Source: JAOACQ01 sp049968515 (GTDB lineage Bacteria > Spirochaetota > Brevinematia > Brevinematales > JAOACQ01). From it: a DNA stretch of 60,597 nucleotides. The number at the start of each line of letters is the position of its first letter. The first letter of the stretch is position 1. The stretch lies in contig JBMFQR010000011.1 in assembly GCA_049968515.1 (NCBI GenBank), positions 1-60,597 of the forward strand, in the 5' to 3' direction. Positions 43,850-51,360 of the stretch are shown one piece after another. The notes under the pieces are model-generated. The model did not search any database. It was given only the letters and a program-made list of their open reading frames with translations, and was not told the origin of the DNA. Position numbers and translations under genes: made by a program.

Positions 43850-44206
43850 TTACATGCTCTTTAACCTACAACTCAGATAATTTCTGTCTTTTATCCTTTC
43901 AAGCATCCTTTTTTTATCCTGCTCGAAAACATTATCATCCATAAGGTCTAAAAGCTTAACTAATTGAGTAATAAACCCACTATTCCTGCCTTTTAAAAAA
44001 TATTTTATGAATTTACCATTTCTTTCCTCTTCTACAAGGCCAGCATTTTCAAGCTCTTTAAGGTGTCTTGAGATGCTGTAAAATGGAACTTCAAGAGAAT
44101 CAACAATTTCACAGACATAAAGCCATTCAGTCTCAGAAAGAAGCCTTAAAATCCTTACCCTTGTCTCATCTCCGAGAGATTTGAGTTTTTTAAGATAATC
44201 TTTCAT
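43850..44206 (-). CDS. ArsR-family repressor
   Basis: A 118-residue winged-helix regulator: LKSLGDETRVRILRLLSETEWLYVCEIVDSLEV then SISRHLKELENAGLVEEERNGKFIKY. The classic ELCVCDL metal box is reduced to WLYVCEI with a single cysteine (C32). Another cysteine is at C113 near the C-terminus (NYLSCRLKSM). It may sense through a C32/C113 pair or not through metal at all. It is the first gene of the minus-strand island and probably controls it; repeats flank it on both sides. Confidence 0.92.
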   Translation of the reverse strand: MKDYLKKLKSLGDETRVRILRLLSETEWLYVCEIVDSLEVPFYSISRHLKELENAGLVEEERNGKFIKYFLKGRNSGFITQLVKLLDLMDDNVFEQDKKRMLERIKDRNYLSCRLKSM

Positions 44207-44237
44207 AAAGATTACTCCATAAATTTACGTATGGGTT

Positions 44238-44356
44238 GTCCAAAAAGGGGTAAGTTGTTTTGCCTTTATTCTGAATGAAATGAAGAATATCTTGATATAA
44301 TTAGGGAATTACATATTCTTCGTTCCGCTTAGAATGACAGTACCACCTTTTTGGAC
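44238..44356. mobile_element. MITE-like element upstream of arsR
   Basis: Perfect 11-bp terminal inverted repeats GTCCAAAAAGG (44238-44248) and CCTTTTTGGAC (44346-44356) extend to 15 bp with one bulged base. The centre is an imperfect palindrome (44269-44337) that resembles the GTCATTCTGAGC repeat at 43667, so one family may be nested in the other. There is no coding capacity. The ends read GGGTTGTCCAAAAAGG, close to those of the element before proA. It covers most of the 44207-44437 gap and overlies the expected arsR promoter region. Confidence 0.65.
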
Positions 44357-44437
44357 GGTCAATACGATATTTTTACATTTGCACATATATACAAATGATA
44401 ATCAAAAAAGAAAAAAATGTCAAGTAAAAGAAAAGTT

Positions 44438-45169
44438 TTAAGTTGCGCTTTTTAGCAGTTCGTTTAGATTTTCTTCGAGCTTTTCATAAATATATGTGGA
44501 AAGCTTTTTTCTATCCTTATTTTCAATATTATCAAACTTGAATCCATAGACTCCATTTCTTACTGCTACAAGAGTGGAAACAGTTTTAATATTATTTCCG
44601 TGAAAGGAGAGAAAAACAGGGTTATATACCCTTGAAACCTCAAGATAGCTGAAACTGTCATCAGAAAGGGGCAGAAATGCAAAACCACCCATACTTATAT
44701 TTAAAACCCTGCCTCTTATATAATCTCCTTTCTTTTTATGAAAAATAGCCGATTGAAAATTATCCATTTCTGCAGGTGTAACCCTCAGAAAATGCCTTTT
44801 CTCTTTAGTATTTATAATATTGTGCCTTATTATGCTGTTTATTAATTCATCATAAACCTCTTGAATATTTTCTGAAACACTGATGCAGGAATTTATGCCA
44901 ATCTCTTTTAACTCCATAAATTTTTCAGGTTCTGCTACTTTTGTTAAAAGGGTGAATATTATGATTTCCTTTCTTATCTCCCTGATTTTTTTTAAGAAAT
45001 CAATTTCCCAGTTTTCGGTAATCAAAAGTCCTATATCAGATGCTTTTTCAAGAATAATGAAAACATCATCCTTTGAGCTTGTCTTGTAGGATTCAATACC
45101 AGCTGGAATGAGTTCTATACCGAGTTCTTTGGCAAAATTAATCGAGTAGCTGTAAATCAATGCTTTCAT
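44438..45169 (-). CDS. PilZ-domain c-di-GMP receptor with receiver-like N-terminus
   Basis: A 243-residue cytosolic protein. Residues 1-115 have a beta-alpha pattern like a degenerate response-regulator receiver (DVFIILEKASDIGLLITEN), but the phosphorylation site is not obvious. The PilZ domain (about 122-235) has the c-di-GMP-binding RxxxR (R125, R129 in KRHFLRV) and NxSxxG (N157, S159, G162 in LNISMGGFAFL). Both motifs are complete, so binding is expected. It is upstream of and divergent from the outer-membrane protein gene, and close to motility genes. Confidence 0.85.
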   Translation of the reverse strand: MKALIYSYSINFAKELGIELIPAGIESYKTSSKDDVFIILEKASDIGLLITENWEIDFLKKIREIRKEIIIFTLLTKVAEPEKFMELKEIGINSCISVSENIQEVYDELINSIIRHNIINTKEKRHFLRVTPAEMDNFQSAIFHKKKGDYIRGRVLNISMGGFAFLPLSDDSFSYLEVSRVYNPVFLSFHGNNIKTVSTLVAVRNGVYGFKFDNIENKDRKKLSTYIYEKLEENLNELLKSAT

Positions 45170-45264
45170 AAAAATTCCTTTTCAATCTGAATGATATTTT
45201 TATACTCCTGAGGCTTTATGGATAGTACCATTGGTTATAAATAAAAAAATTACTGAATTTCGAT

Positions 45265-45292
45265 TTTAATTTATCTTTGTTTTATCCGATTA
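45265..45292 (+). promoter_or_regulatory. Sigma-28-like promoter close to an ATG
   Basis: TCCGATTA (45285-45292) is identical to the flaB -10 box. At the same 12-bp spacing is TTTAATTT (45265-45272), a 5-of-8 match to the -35. Transcription would start only a few bases from the ATG at 45300, making a nearly leaderless mRNA. Confidence 0.4.
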
Positions 45293-45299
45293 ATATGAT

Positions 45300-46432
45300 A
45301 TGAAAAAACTCAAAATTTATCAACTAATATTTTGTTTTTCTTTCCTTTTTAATTTTTTAAGTGCGACGGACATTTTTTTCCCCGAATTTTTTATATATTC
45401 AGAAATAGATTCGGCATATACAATGCACACCTCATATAGAATAAATATGTCTTTAGATACTGGATTAAAATACAATATTTTTGTGGGTCTGGGCCTGAAG
45501 GGCTACAATATAGAAAGTATGGAATCCAACCTTGTTCAGTTTTCTTCTTTGAAGATTGACACAACCCCGCTTGAAAATCTGCACCTCAATTTTTTCCTTG
45601 GCAAAGCAAAGACTCTCGGATACTCGGAATTTGGGTATGTGGGATTTCAATTTCACAGAAGGGCAAACTTTGAGTACATTGGCTATAAGGATATTTCTGG
45701 AATGGGTGCGGAGCTATCTTCTGTTATATTTGATAGATTTGAGCCACATATATACCTGTATAGCCCAAATCAAACAAACATTGTAAGTGCAGATACAGTT
45801 TTTTATTACAGAGGCGATGAATACTATTTTGAGTTCTATTTTGGGGTAAATACAATTGATTTATACAATGCTTATACAAATGATACACTTCTTAAGAGAT
45901 TTGGTGTATTTACCTATGCGAACTTCGGTAAGATTGAGTTTGTAATGGGTTTGTACTCACCTGACACAAAGCTTTATGCACCTTTGATGGCAGATGATTT
46001 TTACTTTCATGTCTCAGAAAGAATAAGGATTGGTTATTTTGAACAGGTTCTCTCAGTATTTTCAAGACCATCCTCATATAATGGCTATATAGAAAACATT
46101 TCAAATGATATTGATGTTTATGCCTCTGCTGGAATATGCATTGACCGGTTTGGTGCAGGTCTTGAAAATACAGCTACATATTCTACCTCCTACACCTTTT
46201 CAGATAAGATTGGAGCTTATACCTATTTCGATTTCTCAAATCTCATCTACAAACTTGGATTTTATTACACACTTGTGGGAGATGCATTCACAGGTTATGG
46301 GTTTTTCCTTAATATTTCTGGAAATATTTAGGTTTTCAATTTGCGAAAAATGTCGATTATATCAATGTAAATTTTGAGTTGCGAGACATTGAGTTCGATG
46401 ACCTTCCATCAACCTTTTCAGAATACTTTTAA
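45300..46432 (+). pseudogene. Outer-membrane beta-barrel-like protein, frameshifted near the end
   Basis: The intact frame 45300-46331 encodes 343 residues. It has a signal peptide (MKKLKIYQLIFCFSFLFNFLSA) and alternating aromatic strands typical of an outer-membrane barrel (GAYTYFDFSNLIYKLGFYYTLVG). It ends GFFLNISGNI then TAG. If one T were added to the run at 46327-46329, reading continues 46328-46432 as LGFQFAKNVDYINVNF ... STFSEYF. That gives a natural barrel end with a terminal phenylalanine, just before the next gene's ribosome site. A one-base deletion or a sequence error is likely. The family is not recognised. Confidence 0.7.
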
Positions 46433-46444
46433 GGAGATTAAATA

Positions 46445-47449
46445 TTGCAAATAGAATTGTATAACGTTTCTCCAAGATTGACTAAGATTGAAAACAACAA
46501 GATTGTCCTTGTGAGGGTAATTGAAAACAATAAAAATGAGGCAATAGTTGAGGTAAATGGGGAAAGATTTAAGGCAAGGGTAGAAACTGATATTCCACCA
46601 TCCTTTTTTGCGTATGTGGAGAGAGATGAAAGTAAAAATCAAATCAGACTTAATCTTAAAATCATAGAAGACTTAAAAAATATTGAGAGCCTTAAGATAG
46701 AAAGGAATGAGGCCGAGATAGTAAAGGACTTTCTTTTCTCCAGCTCTTTTCCATTAAATGAAAGTAATATTTTCATTGCACTCAAGTTAATTAAGAATAA
46801 TATTCCTTTAAACATTGCTAATTTTGAACTCCTTCGTTTTGCCTACAGAAAATATAAAAAAATTCCGGATTTTTTAATATTTCTTTTACAGAATGGAAAG
46901 ATAATCGATAGAGATTTCATAGATATTATCTTCAATATTAGGGAAATTTTAAGAAGGAATAGCCTCTCAGAGTTAAGGGAGCTTAAAGACATTGAACCCA
47001 AAGAGATAAGTTTTCAAAAAGATAATGTTCTCGAAAATCTACTGATTTTTCTGAATGAGATTTCTGAAAACAAATTGCATTTTAATGTACTTCAAAGAAA
47101 ATATAAAGATGACAGGGTTTTGATACTTTTTAGAAAAGAAGAAAGAGATGGTAAAAAGAGATACTACTTTGACTTCTCATCAAACAAAATAGAGAACTTC
47201 TTTGTTATAATCGATATTGACGAATTCTGCCTTGATATTTCAGTATTTCTTGATGATGAAATTCTGTCAGAGTTTAATTACGAATTACAAAACAAAAAGG
47301 AAGAAGTTAAAGAGAGGTTGAAAAATACATTCAGTGAGAAAAAGATTGATTTTAACTTTTGTAAGTATAAGGGCAATTCGATTTTTGAAAATATTATTTT
47401 TGCCGAAAATAATAAAAATAGCATAAGGAATTTAGACATTATCATTTAA
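46445..47449 (+). CDS. FliK/YlqG-like flagellar protein (tentative)
   Basis: A 334-residue soluble, lysine- and asparagine-rich protein. I do not recognise a domain with certainty. The inference of a FliK-like (YlqG-type) role rests on position: it directly precedes an FlhB-C-terminal-like gene, as ylqG precedes ylqH in Bacillus. A middle helical region is followed by a beta-rich C-terminal segment (VLILFRKEERDGKKRYYFDFSSN) that could be the FliK-like end. Translation starts at TTG 46445 with AAGGAG 8 nt before it. Confidence 0.55.
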   Translation: MQIELYNVSPRLTKIENNKIVLVRVIENNKNEAIVEVNGERFKARVETDIPPSFFAYVERDESKNQIRLNLKIIEDLKNIESLKIERNEAEIVKDFLFSSSFPLNESNIFIALKLIKNNIPLNIANFELLRFAYRKYKKIPDFLIFLLQNGKIIDRDFIDIIFNIREILRRNSLSELRELKDIEPKEISFQKDNVLENLLIFLNEISENKLHFNVLQRKYKDDRVLILFRKEERDGKKRYYFDFSSNKIENFFVIIDIDEFCLDISVFLDDEILSEFNYELQNKKEEVKERLKNTFSEKKIDFNFCKYKGNSIFENIIFAENNKNSIRNLDIII

Positions 47450-47462
47450 AGCGGAGGAAAGT

Positions 47463-47723
47463 ATGGGAAGAACAAATAAAGCAGTTGCCTTAAAGTATGA
47501 GCCGGATGTAAACAATGCTCCTTATATACTTGCAAAGGGTATTGGTGAGATTGGAAATTATATTGTTTCTCTTGCAAAGAAAAATGACATTCCAATATAC
47601 AGAAATGACAAACTGGCTGAATCACTGTACAGATTAAAGCAGAATGAAGAAATTCCTCCAGAATTGTATTCAATAGTTGCAGAAATTTTCATTTTTGTGT
47701 ATGCTTTAAAGGAAAGAAAATAA
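47463..47723 (+). CDS. FlhB C-terminal-domain-like protein (YlqH type)
   Basis: An 86-residue protein matching the cytoplasmic tail of FlhB/YscU: AVALKYEPDVNNAPYILAKGIGEIG, AKKNDIPIYRNDKLAESLY, and EEIPPELYSIVAEIFIFVYAL. The autocleavage motif NPTH is absent; the protein starts at GRTNKAVAL just beyond where it would lie. Such stand-alone FlhB tails can substitute for the cleaved C-terminal part of FlhB in switching export specificity. It is preceded after 13 nt by the FliK-like candidate and followed by an HD-GYP gene. Confidence 0.85.
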   Translation: MGRTNKAVALKYEPDVNNAPYILAKGIGEIGNYIVSLAKKNDIPIYRNDKLAESLYRLKQNEEIPPELYSIVAEIFIFVYALKERK

Positions 47724-47747
47724 ATTAATAAAAATTGGGGGGACTAT

Positions 47748-48926
47748 ATGAGTTCTCAGCAAATGAAAAGGATGAAAGTGGATGACTTAAAAGAGGGAAT
47801 GAAATTCACAAAGAGTGTTTTTGACCCTCATATGAACATTGCATTGCCGGCAGGAAAGGTTCTTGACAGATACAAAATCAATTCCTTAAAAAGCAGGGGG
47901 ATTGAATATGTTGAGACAGCCGGTGAAATGATAATGGTTGATGAATCTGAAATGGCTGCTTTAAAGGAAAGCTATGAAGGAGAAAAGACCGAGAAGAAGA
48001 AAATCATAGTTAATAAGGAAACTGCAAAGTATATTGAGTTTTACAAAGAATGTGTCTCATGGCTCGGAAAAATCTATAAAAAGCTTCAGTCAAATCAAAG
48101 TGTGGAAGCTGAAGAGCTTCAGAAATTAGCTTCCCTGATTGTAAATACACTGGCACAAGAAAAAAATTCAGACAACTTTGTCAATCTTGTTAACATAGCA
48201 GGCAAAGGGGAGTACCTTGTAAACCATGTTATTAATGTTACCATTCTCTCTGTCCTGCTCGGCATGAAGCTCGGCTATTCTATGGTAAAGCTCTTCAATC
48301 TTGCTTTGGCCGGCTTGGTTTATGATATAGGTATGACAAGAATCCCCACAATAATAGTTGAAAAGGAAAGTAGCTTGAGTACAGAAGAATTTAATTTGAT
48401 TAAAACTCATCCAATCCACAGCTATCAGATTATTTCAAAAGAACTTGGGTTGCCAATAGAGATTGCAAGGGTTGGACTTGAGCACCATGAGAGATTTGAT
48501 GGGACTGGCTATCCCAGAAGATTGATAGGCAGTGAAATTTCTGAAATGAGTAGGATTATTTCAATCGCTGATACATATGAGGCCTTAATCAAGGACAGAA
48601 CATACCGGGAGGGAAAGGAAACCTATGAGGCAATGAAGGTGGTTTTAGGAGAAGGATCCAAAAAGATGGATCCTGAGATTTTGAAATTTTTCATATCTAT
48701 GATGTCCATATATCCGGTTGGTTCATATGTAGAATTAAGCAATGGTGCTATAGCTCAGGTTGTTTCTTCTGATCCAGTATCCCCCTTCTTTCCAAATGTA
48801 AAGATTATAAGAGATGCATTTAAAGAACCTGTGAAAGATGGAGAGATAATAAGGCTTTCAAAAACAAAGGACATTTACATTGTAAGAAGCATAAAATCAA
48901 AAGAAATTAAAAATGCAGAATCCTGA
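47748..48926 (+). CDS. Degenerate HD-GYP protein (HD to YD)
   Basis: A 392-residue paralogue of the HD-GYP protein at 34389, with the same N-terminal module (DLKEGMKFTKSVFDPHMNIALPAGKVL) and a similar C-terminal beta domain. The metal-binding HDxGK is replaced by YDIGM (Y192-D193 in LVYDIGMTRIP). The later motifs are intact: THPIHSYQ, EHHERFDGTGYP (H246, H247, GYP 254-256), and IADTYEAL. Loss of the HD histidine and the following lysine predicts no or altered phosphodiesterase activity, so it may be a c-di-GMP-binding effector. It overlaps yraN by 14 nt. Confidence 0.88.
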   Translation: MSSQQMKRMKVDDLKEGMKFTKSVFDPHMNIALPAGKVLDRYKINSLKSRGIEYVETAGEMIMVDESEMAALKESYEGEKTEKKKIIVNKETAKYIEFYKECVSWLGKIYKKLQSNQSVEAEELQKLASLIVNTLAQEKNSDNFVNLVNIAGKGEYLVNHVINVTILSVLLGMKLGYSMVKLFNLALAGLVYDIGMTRIPTIIVEKESSLSTEEFNLIKTHPIHSYQIISKELGLPIEIARVGLEHHERFDGTGYPRRLIGSEISEMSRIISIADTYEALIKDRTYREGKETYEAMKVVLGEGSKKMDPEILKFFISMMSIYPVGSYVELSNGAIAQVVSSDPVSPFFPNVKIIRDAFKEPVKDGEIIRLSKTKDIYIVRSIKSKEIKNAES

Positions 48927-49272
48927 TAAGAAGAAAAAGGGTAGGTATTTTGAGAAACTTGCCTGTGAGTACTTAATCAAAAAGGGTTATAGCTTACTGG
49001 ATCAAAACTTCAGTACACCTTATGGAGAACTGGATTTAATATTCAAGGATGGGGACATTCTTGTAATTGTTGAGGTTAAAGGGAGAAAAAAATCAAAGGC
49101 ATTTGACATAAAAAGATCCATAGGTAGAGAAAAAGTTAAAAGGATTTTAAAAACAACCGAAATTTATATTACAAAGAAGAAGATAGAATTTAGAGAAATC
49201 AGACTGGATGCGGTCTTTATAGAGAAAATCGGGAAGGATTTTGAGATTTCCCATTTTGTTAACTGGATTTAA
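48913..49272 (+). CDS. yraN: YraN/UPF0102-family endonuclease-like protein
   Basis: A 119-residue protein of the YraN family. It has the restriction-endonuclease-like core GELDLIFKDGDILVIVEVKGR (D and E-x-K present) preceded by KGRYFEKLACEYLIKKGY. The cellular role is not well defined. The gene starts inside the HD-GYP gene's last 14 nt (AAAAATG), pointing to translational coupling. In Bacillus and many other genomes it also sits near the ylqG/ylqH and ribosomal-protein block. Confidence 0.9.
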   Translation: MQNPDKKKKGRYFEKLACEYLIKKGYSLLDQNFSTPYGELDLIFKDGDILVIVEVKGRKKSKAFDIKRSIGREKVKRILKTTEIYITKKKIEFREIRLDAVFIEKIGKDFEISHFVNWI

Positions 49273-49281
49273 GGAAAATTT

Positions 49282-49500
49282 ATGAGTGATTTAGAACTTA
49301 CAAGAGTTTTAGAGAAAAAAAAGAGAAACTTTCATCGTCTTATTGTTAAGACAAACTCAAGTTCCTTATCTCAGGAAAGAATGGAAATATTAAGAAAGAA
49401 GATAAATGATCCGGGTTATATCTCATATGCAATAGATAAACTTGCCGAGAACATAAGCAAAGCAATATTTGAAGGCTACCTTGACAAAAAAGAACATTAG
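49282..49500 (+). CDS. FlgM-like anti-sigma-28 factor (candidate)
   Basis: A 72-residue protein. Its C-terminal half ERMEILRKKINDPGYISYAI ... DKLAENISKAIFEG has the pattern of spirochaete FlgM C-terminal helices (R...LK.KINDP.YI...I..LA). The N-terminus is short and basic, as is usual for the disordered export region. FlgM binds sigma-28 until the hook is complete. The match is by motif memory, so it is a candidate only. AAGGAAA precedes the ATG, and the gene ends convergently with the macrodomain gene, overlapping 4 nt. Confidence 0.62.
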   Translation: MSDLELTRVLEKKKRNFHRLIVKTNSSSLSQERMEILRKKINDPGYISYAIDKLAENISKAIFEGYLDKKEH

Positions 49501-50048
49501 CTTAAGTCCGAGTTTTCAAGAAAAATCTTATAATCCTCTTCACTGAAGAAGACAAGCTTTACCAGAGAAAGCTTTGACTGTGAAGCAAAATAATTCTTTA
49601 AAACCTTTGAGACTATCTTTGCAGTTTTATCTCTTGGAAATCCATAAACACCTGTAGAAATTGCAGGAAATGCTATTGTGTTTAGATTAAGCCTTTCTGC
49701 CTCCTTCAGGGAATTAACGTAAGCATCTTCAAGAAGCTTCTCTTCGTTATTTTTTCCACCGTGCCAGACTGGACCAACTGTATGAATGACATATTTTGCT
49801 TTAAGCCAGCCCCCCTTTGTGGCTACAGCTTTGCCTGTAGGTAAACCGGCCGGGTAAACTGTCTGTCTTATCCTTTTGCATTCCTCAAGTATTTCAGGAC
49901 CACCAGCCCTGTGTATTGCCCCATCAACTCCCCCACCTCCCATAAGGGAGGAGTTTGCTGCATTAACTATGGCATCGACATCCTCTTTTGTAATATCTCC
50001 AATCAAGGCTATCACTTTGCCAGAAAGGAATGCTTTCATTTTTGGCAA
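49497..50048 (-). CDS. Macrodomain protein (O-acetyl-ADP-ribose deacetylase type)
   Basis: A 183-residue macrodomain. The ADP-ribose-binding motifs are intact: IGDITKEDVDAIVNAANSSL, GGGGVDGAIHRAGGP, AGLPTGKAVATKGG, and FPAISTGVYGFPRDKTAKI. Related MacroD/YmdB enzymes remove ADP-ribose from proteins or hydrolyse O-acetyl-ADP-ribose. There is no toxin or ART partner next to it, so a general clean-up role is most likely. GAGGAAT precedes the ATG. Confidence 0.93.
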   Translation of the reverse strand: MPKMKAFLSGKVIALIGDITKEDVDAIVNAANSSLMGGGGVDGAIHRAGGPEILEECKRIRQTVYPAGLPTGKAVATKGGWLKAKYVIHTVGPVWHGGKNNEEKLLEDAYVNSLKEAERLNLNTIAFPAISTGVYGFPRDKTAKIVSKVLKNYFASQSKLSLVKLVFFSEEDYKIFLENSDLS

Positions 50049-50084
50049 TTCCTCCTTTTATAGTGGATTATGATTGCTCTATAC

Positions 50085-50389
50085 TTATTCTTGACGAAAC
50101 CATTTTTGTAAGGTTTCTTTTAATCTTATGAATTCAAAGTCTTGACAATCTTTAAAGCTTGCATCGGAAGCAATTTGTTTATAAATAGAATGTGAACGAG
50201 GTATTCTTTTGTATTCTAAAGCAAAATTAAGGTCAAAATATCTCTTATTAGGTTTACTACATCAAAAAAAGTGCTTTTTCCACTTGCATTTGGACCCACA
50301 AGTATCTGAAAATTTGAAAGTTTCACATCTATGTATTTTAATGCCCTGTAATGTAAAACCTGGATTCTCCTTATCACCAAAGCCTCCAT
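50085..50389 (-). pseudogene. Fused relic of an AAA ATPase and a second gene
   Basis: The 50049-50461 gap has no intact gene but holds two fragments. From ATG 50389 to TAG 50216 is the first 57 residues of a RecF/ABC-type AAA ATPase, with IRRIQVLHYRALKYIDVKL and a complete Walker A (GPNASGKST), cut off after FFDVVNLIRDIL. In another frame, 50261 to 50085 encodes the tail of an unrelated protein (KPNKRYFDLNFALEYKRIPR ... LKETLQKWFRQE). The junction looks like a deletion between two neighbouring genes of one operon. AAA ATPases of this kind pair with small partners in phage-defence modules; the partner's family is unproven. Confidence 0.65.
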
Positions 50390-50461
50390 TTATCTTTTTC
50401 ACGCATTTACAAAATGAAAAAAAAGATTGCCTTTAGCTTCCCTGCTTTATTTTTAACAAAA

Positions 50462-51241
50462 CTAAAAGGCTCTTTTTGCTTTAACCTTTGAAAACAGCCT
50501 TTTTAGTATTTTAAATAAATATTTTAACAACCTTAAAGGCATAAAATAAAATATCGTTGCGGTCATAAGAAAAGTATTTAAAATGCTAATTCTAAAATTA
50601 TCAAGAAAACCTCTAAAATGGCTCACTCTTTCTTCAGGAGGTGGATAATTAACTTTTATCGGGACGGATACTACAGGCAACCCTTTCCATAACCATCGTA
50701 CAAGAGATTCTATTTCAAAATCATATCTATTTGTAAAAAAATGGAACTTATTAATTTCTGACAAAGTGTATAATCTATACCCGCATTGAGAATCTTCAAC
50801 ATCAACATTTGTCTCAAGCTTAACCCAGAAATTTGAAAACTTACGCCCGAAAATACTCCTTTGGGGTGTATTCTCCCCAGACATATCTCTGTTGCCAATT
50901 ATCAAAACAGGGCTATCCGGTGTTAACTTTTCCAGAAAATTGGGAATATCATCTGCAAAATGCTGTCCATCTGAATCGATGGTGATTGCATACTGATAAC
51001 CAAGCTCCTTTGCCTTTCTAAACCCCTTCTTTAAAGAAGCCCCCTTGCCCATATTCTTAATGTTGCTAATAATGTAAATCTTTCCTTCAAATTTCTTTAA
51101 TATTTGTGGAGTACTATCAGTACTGCCATCATTTATGACAATTATATTTGGGGTGAACTTTAATACATCTTTAATAACCTTTTCTATTGTCATTTCATTG
51201 TTGTAGGTTGGTATTATCACACAAAAATTTATCTCTGGCAT
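50462..51241 (-). CDS. Family 2 glycosyltransferase
   Basis: A 259-residue GT-A enzyme with NFCVIIPTYNNEMTIEKVI, NIIVINDGSTDSTPQIL, and the nucleotide-metal DSDGQHFADDI. The C-terminus has a hydrophobic stretch (LMTATIFYFMPLRLLKYL) and a basic end, so it is probably membrane-associated, like dolichyl-phosphate-mannose synthase relatives. The donor and acceptor are unknown. It is divergent from the next glycosyltransferase, and together they may decorate a surface glycan. Confidence 0.88.
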   Translation of the reverse strand: MPEINFCVIIPTYNNEMTIEKVIKDVLKFTPNIIVINDGSTDSTPQILKKFEGKIYIISNIKNMGKGASLKKGFRKAKELGYQYAITIDSDGQHFADDIPNFLEKLTPDSPVLIIGNRDMSGENTPQRSIFGRKFSNFWVKLETNVDVEDSQCGYRLYTLSEINKFHFFTNRYDFEIESLVRWLWKGLPVVSVPIKVNYPPPEERVSHFRGFLDNFRISILNTFLMTATIFYFMPLRLLKYLFKILKRLFSKVKAKRAF

Positions 51242-51360
51242 ATCTACCGCCGCAATTAATATTCTCTTTATTATAATTTTTTTTTAAATGTTTGGCAAAG
51301 ATTTTTTTCTTTGTTATTTTTGAGATTTTTACAGAGCTGAGTTAAAATTTATTGTCACAT

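Noticed and set aside
50209..50436. 75-codon plus-strand frame in the 50 kb gap
   Set aside because: It is the reverse complement of the ATPase relic, whose Walker A motif on the minus strand is far more convincing.
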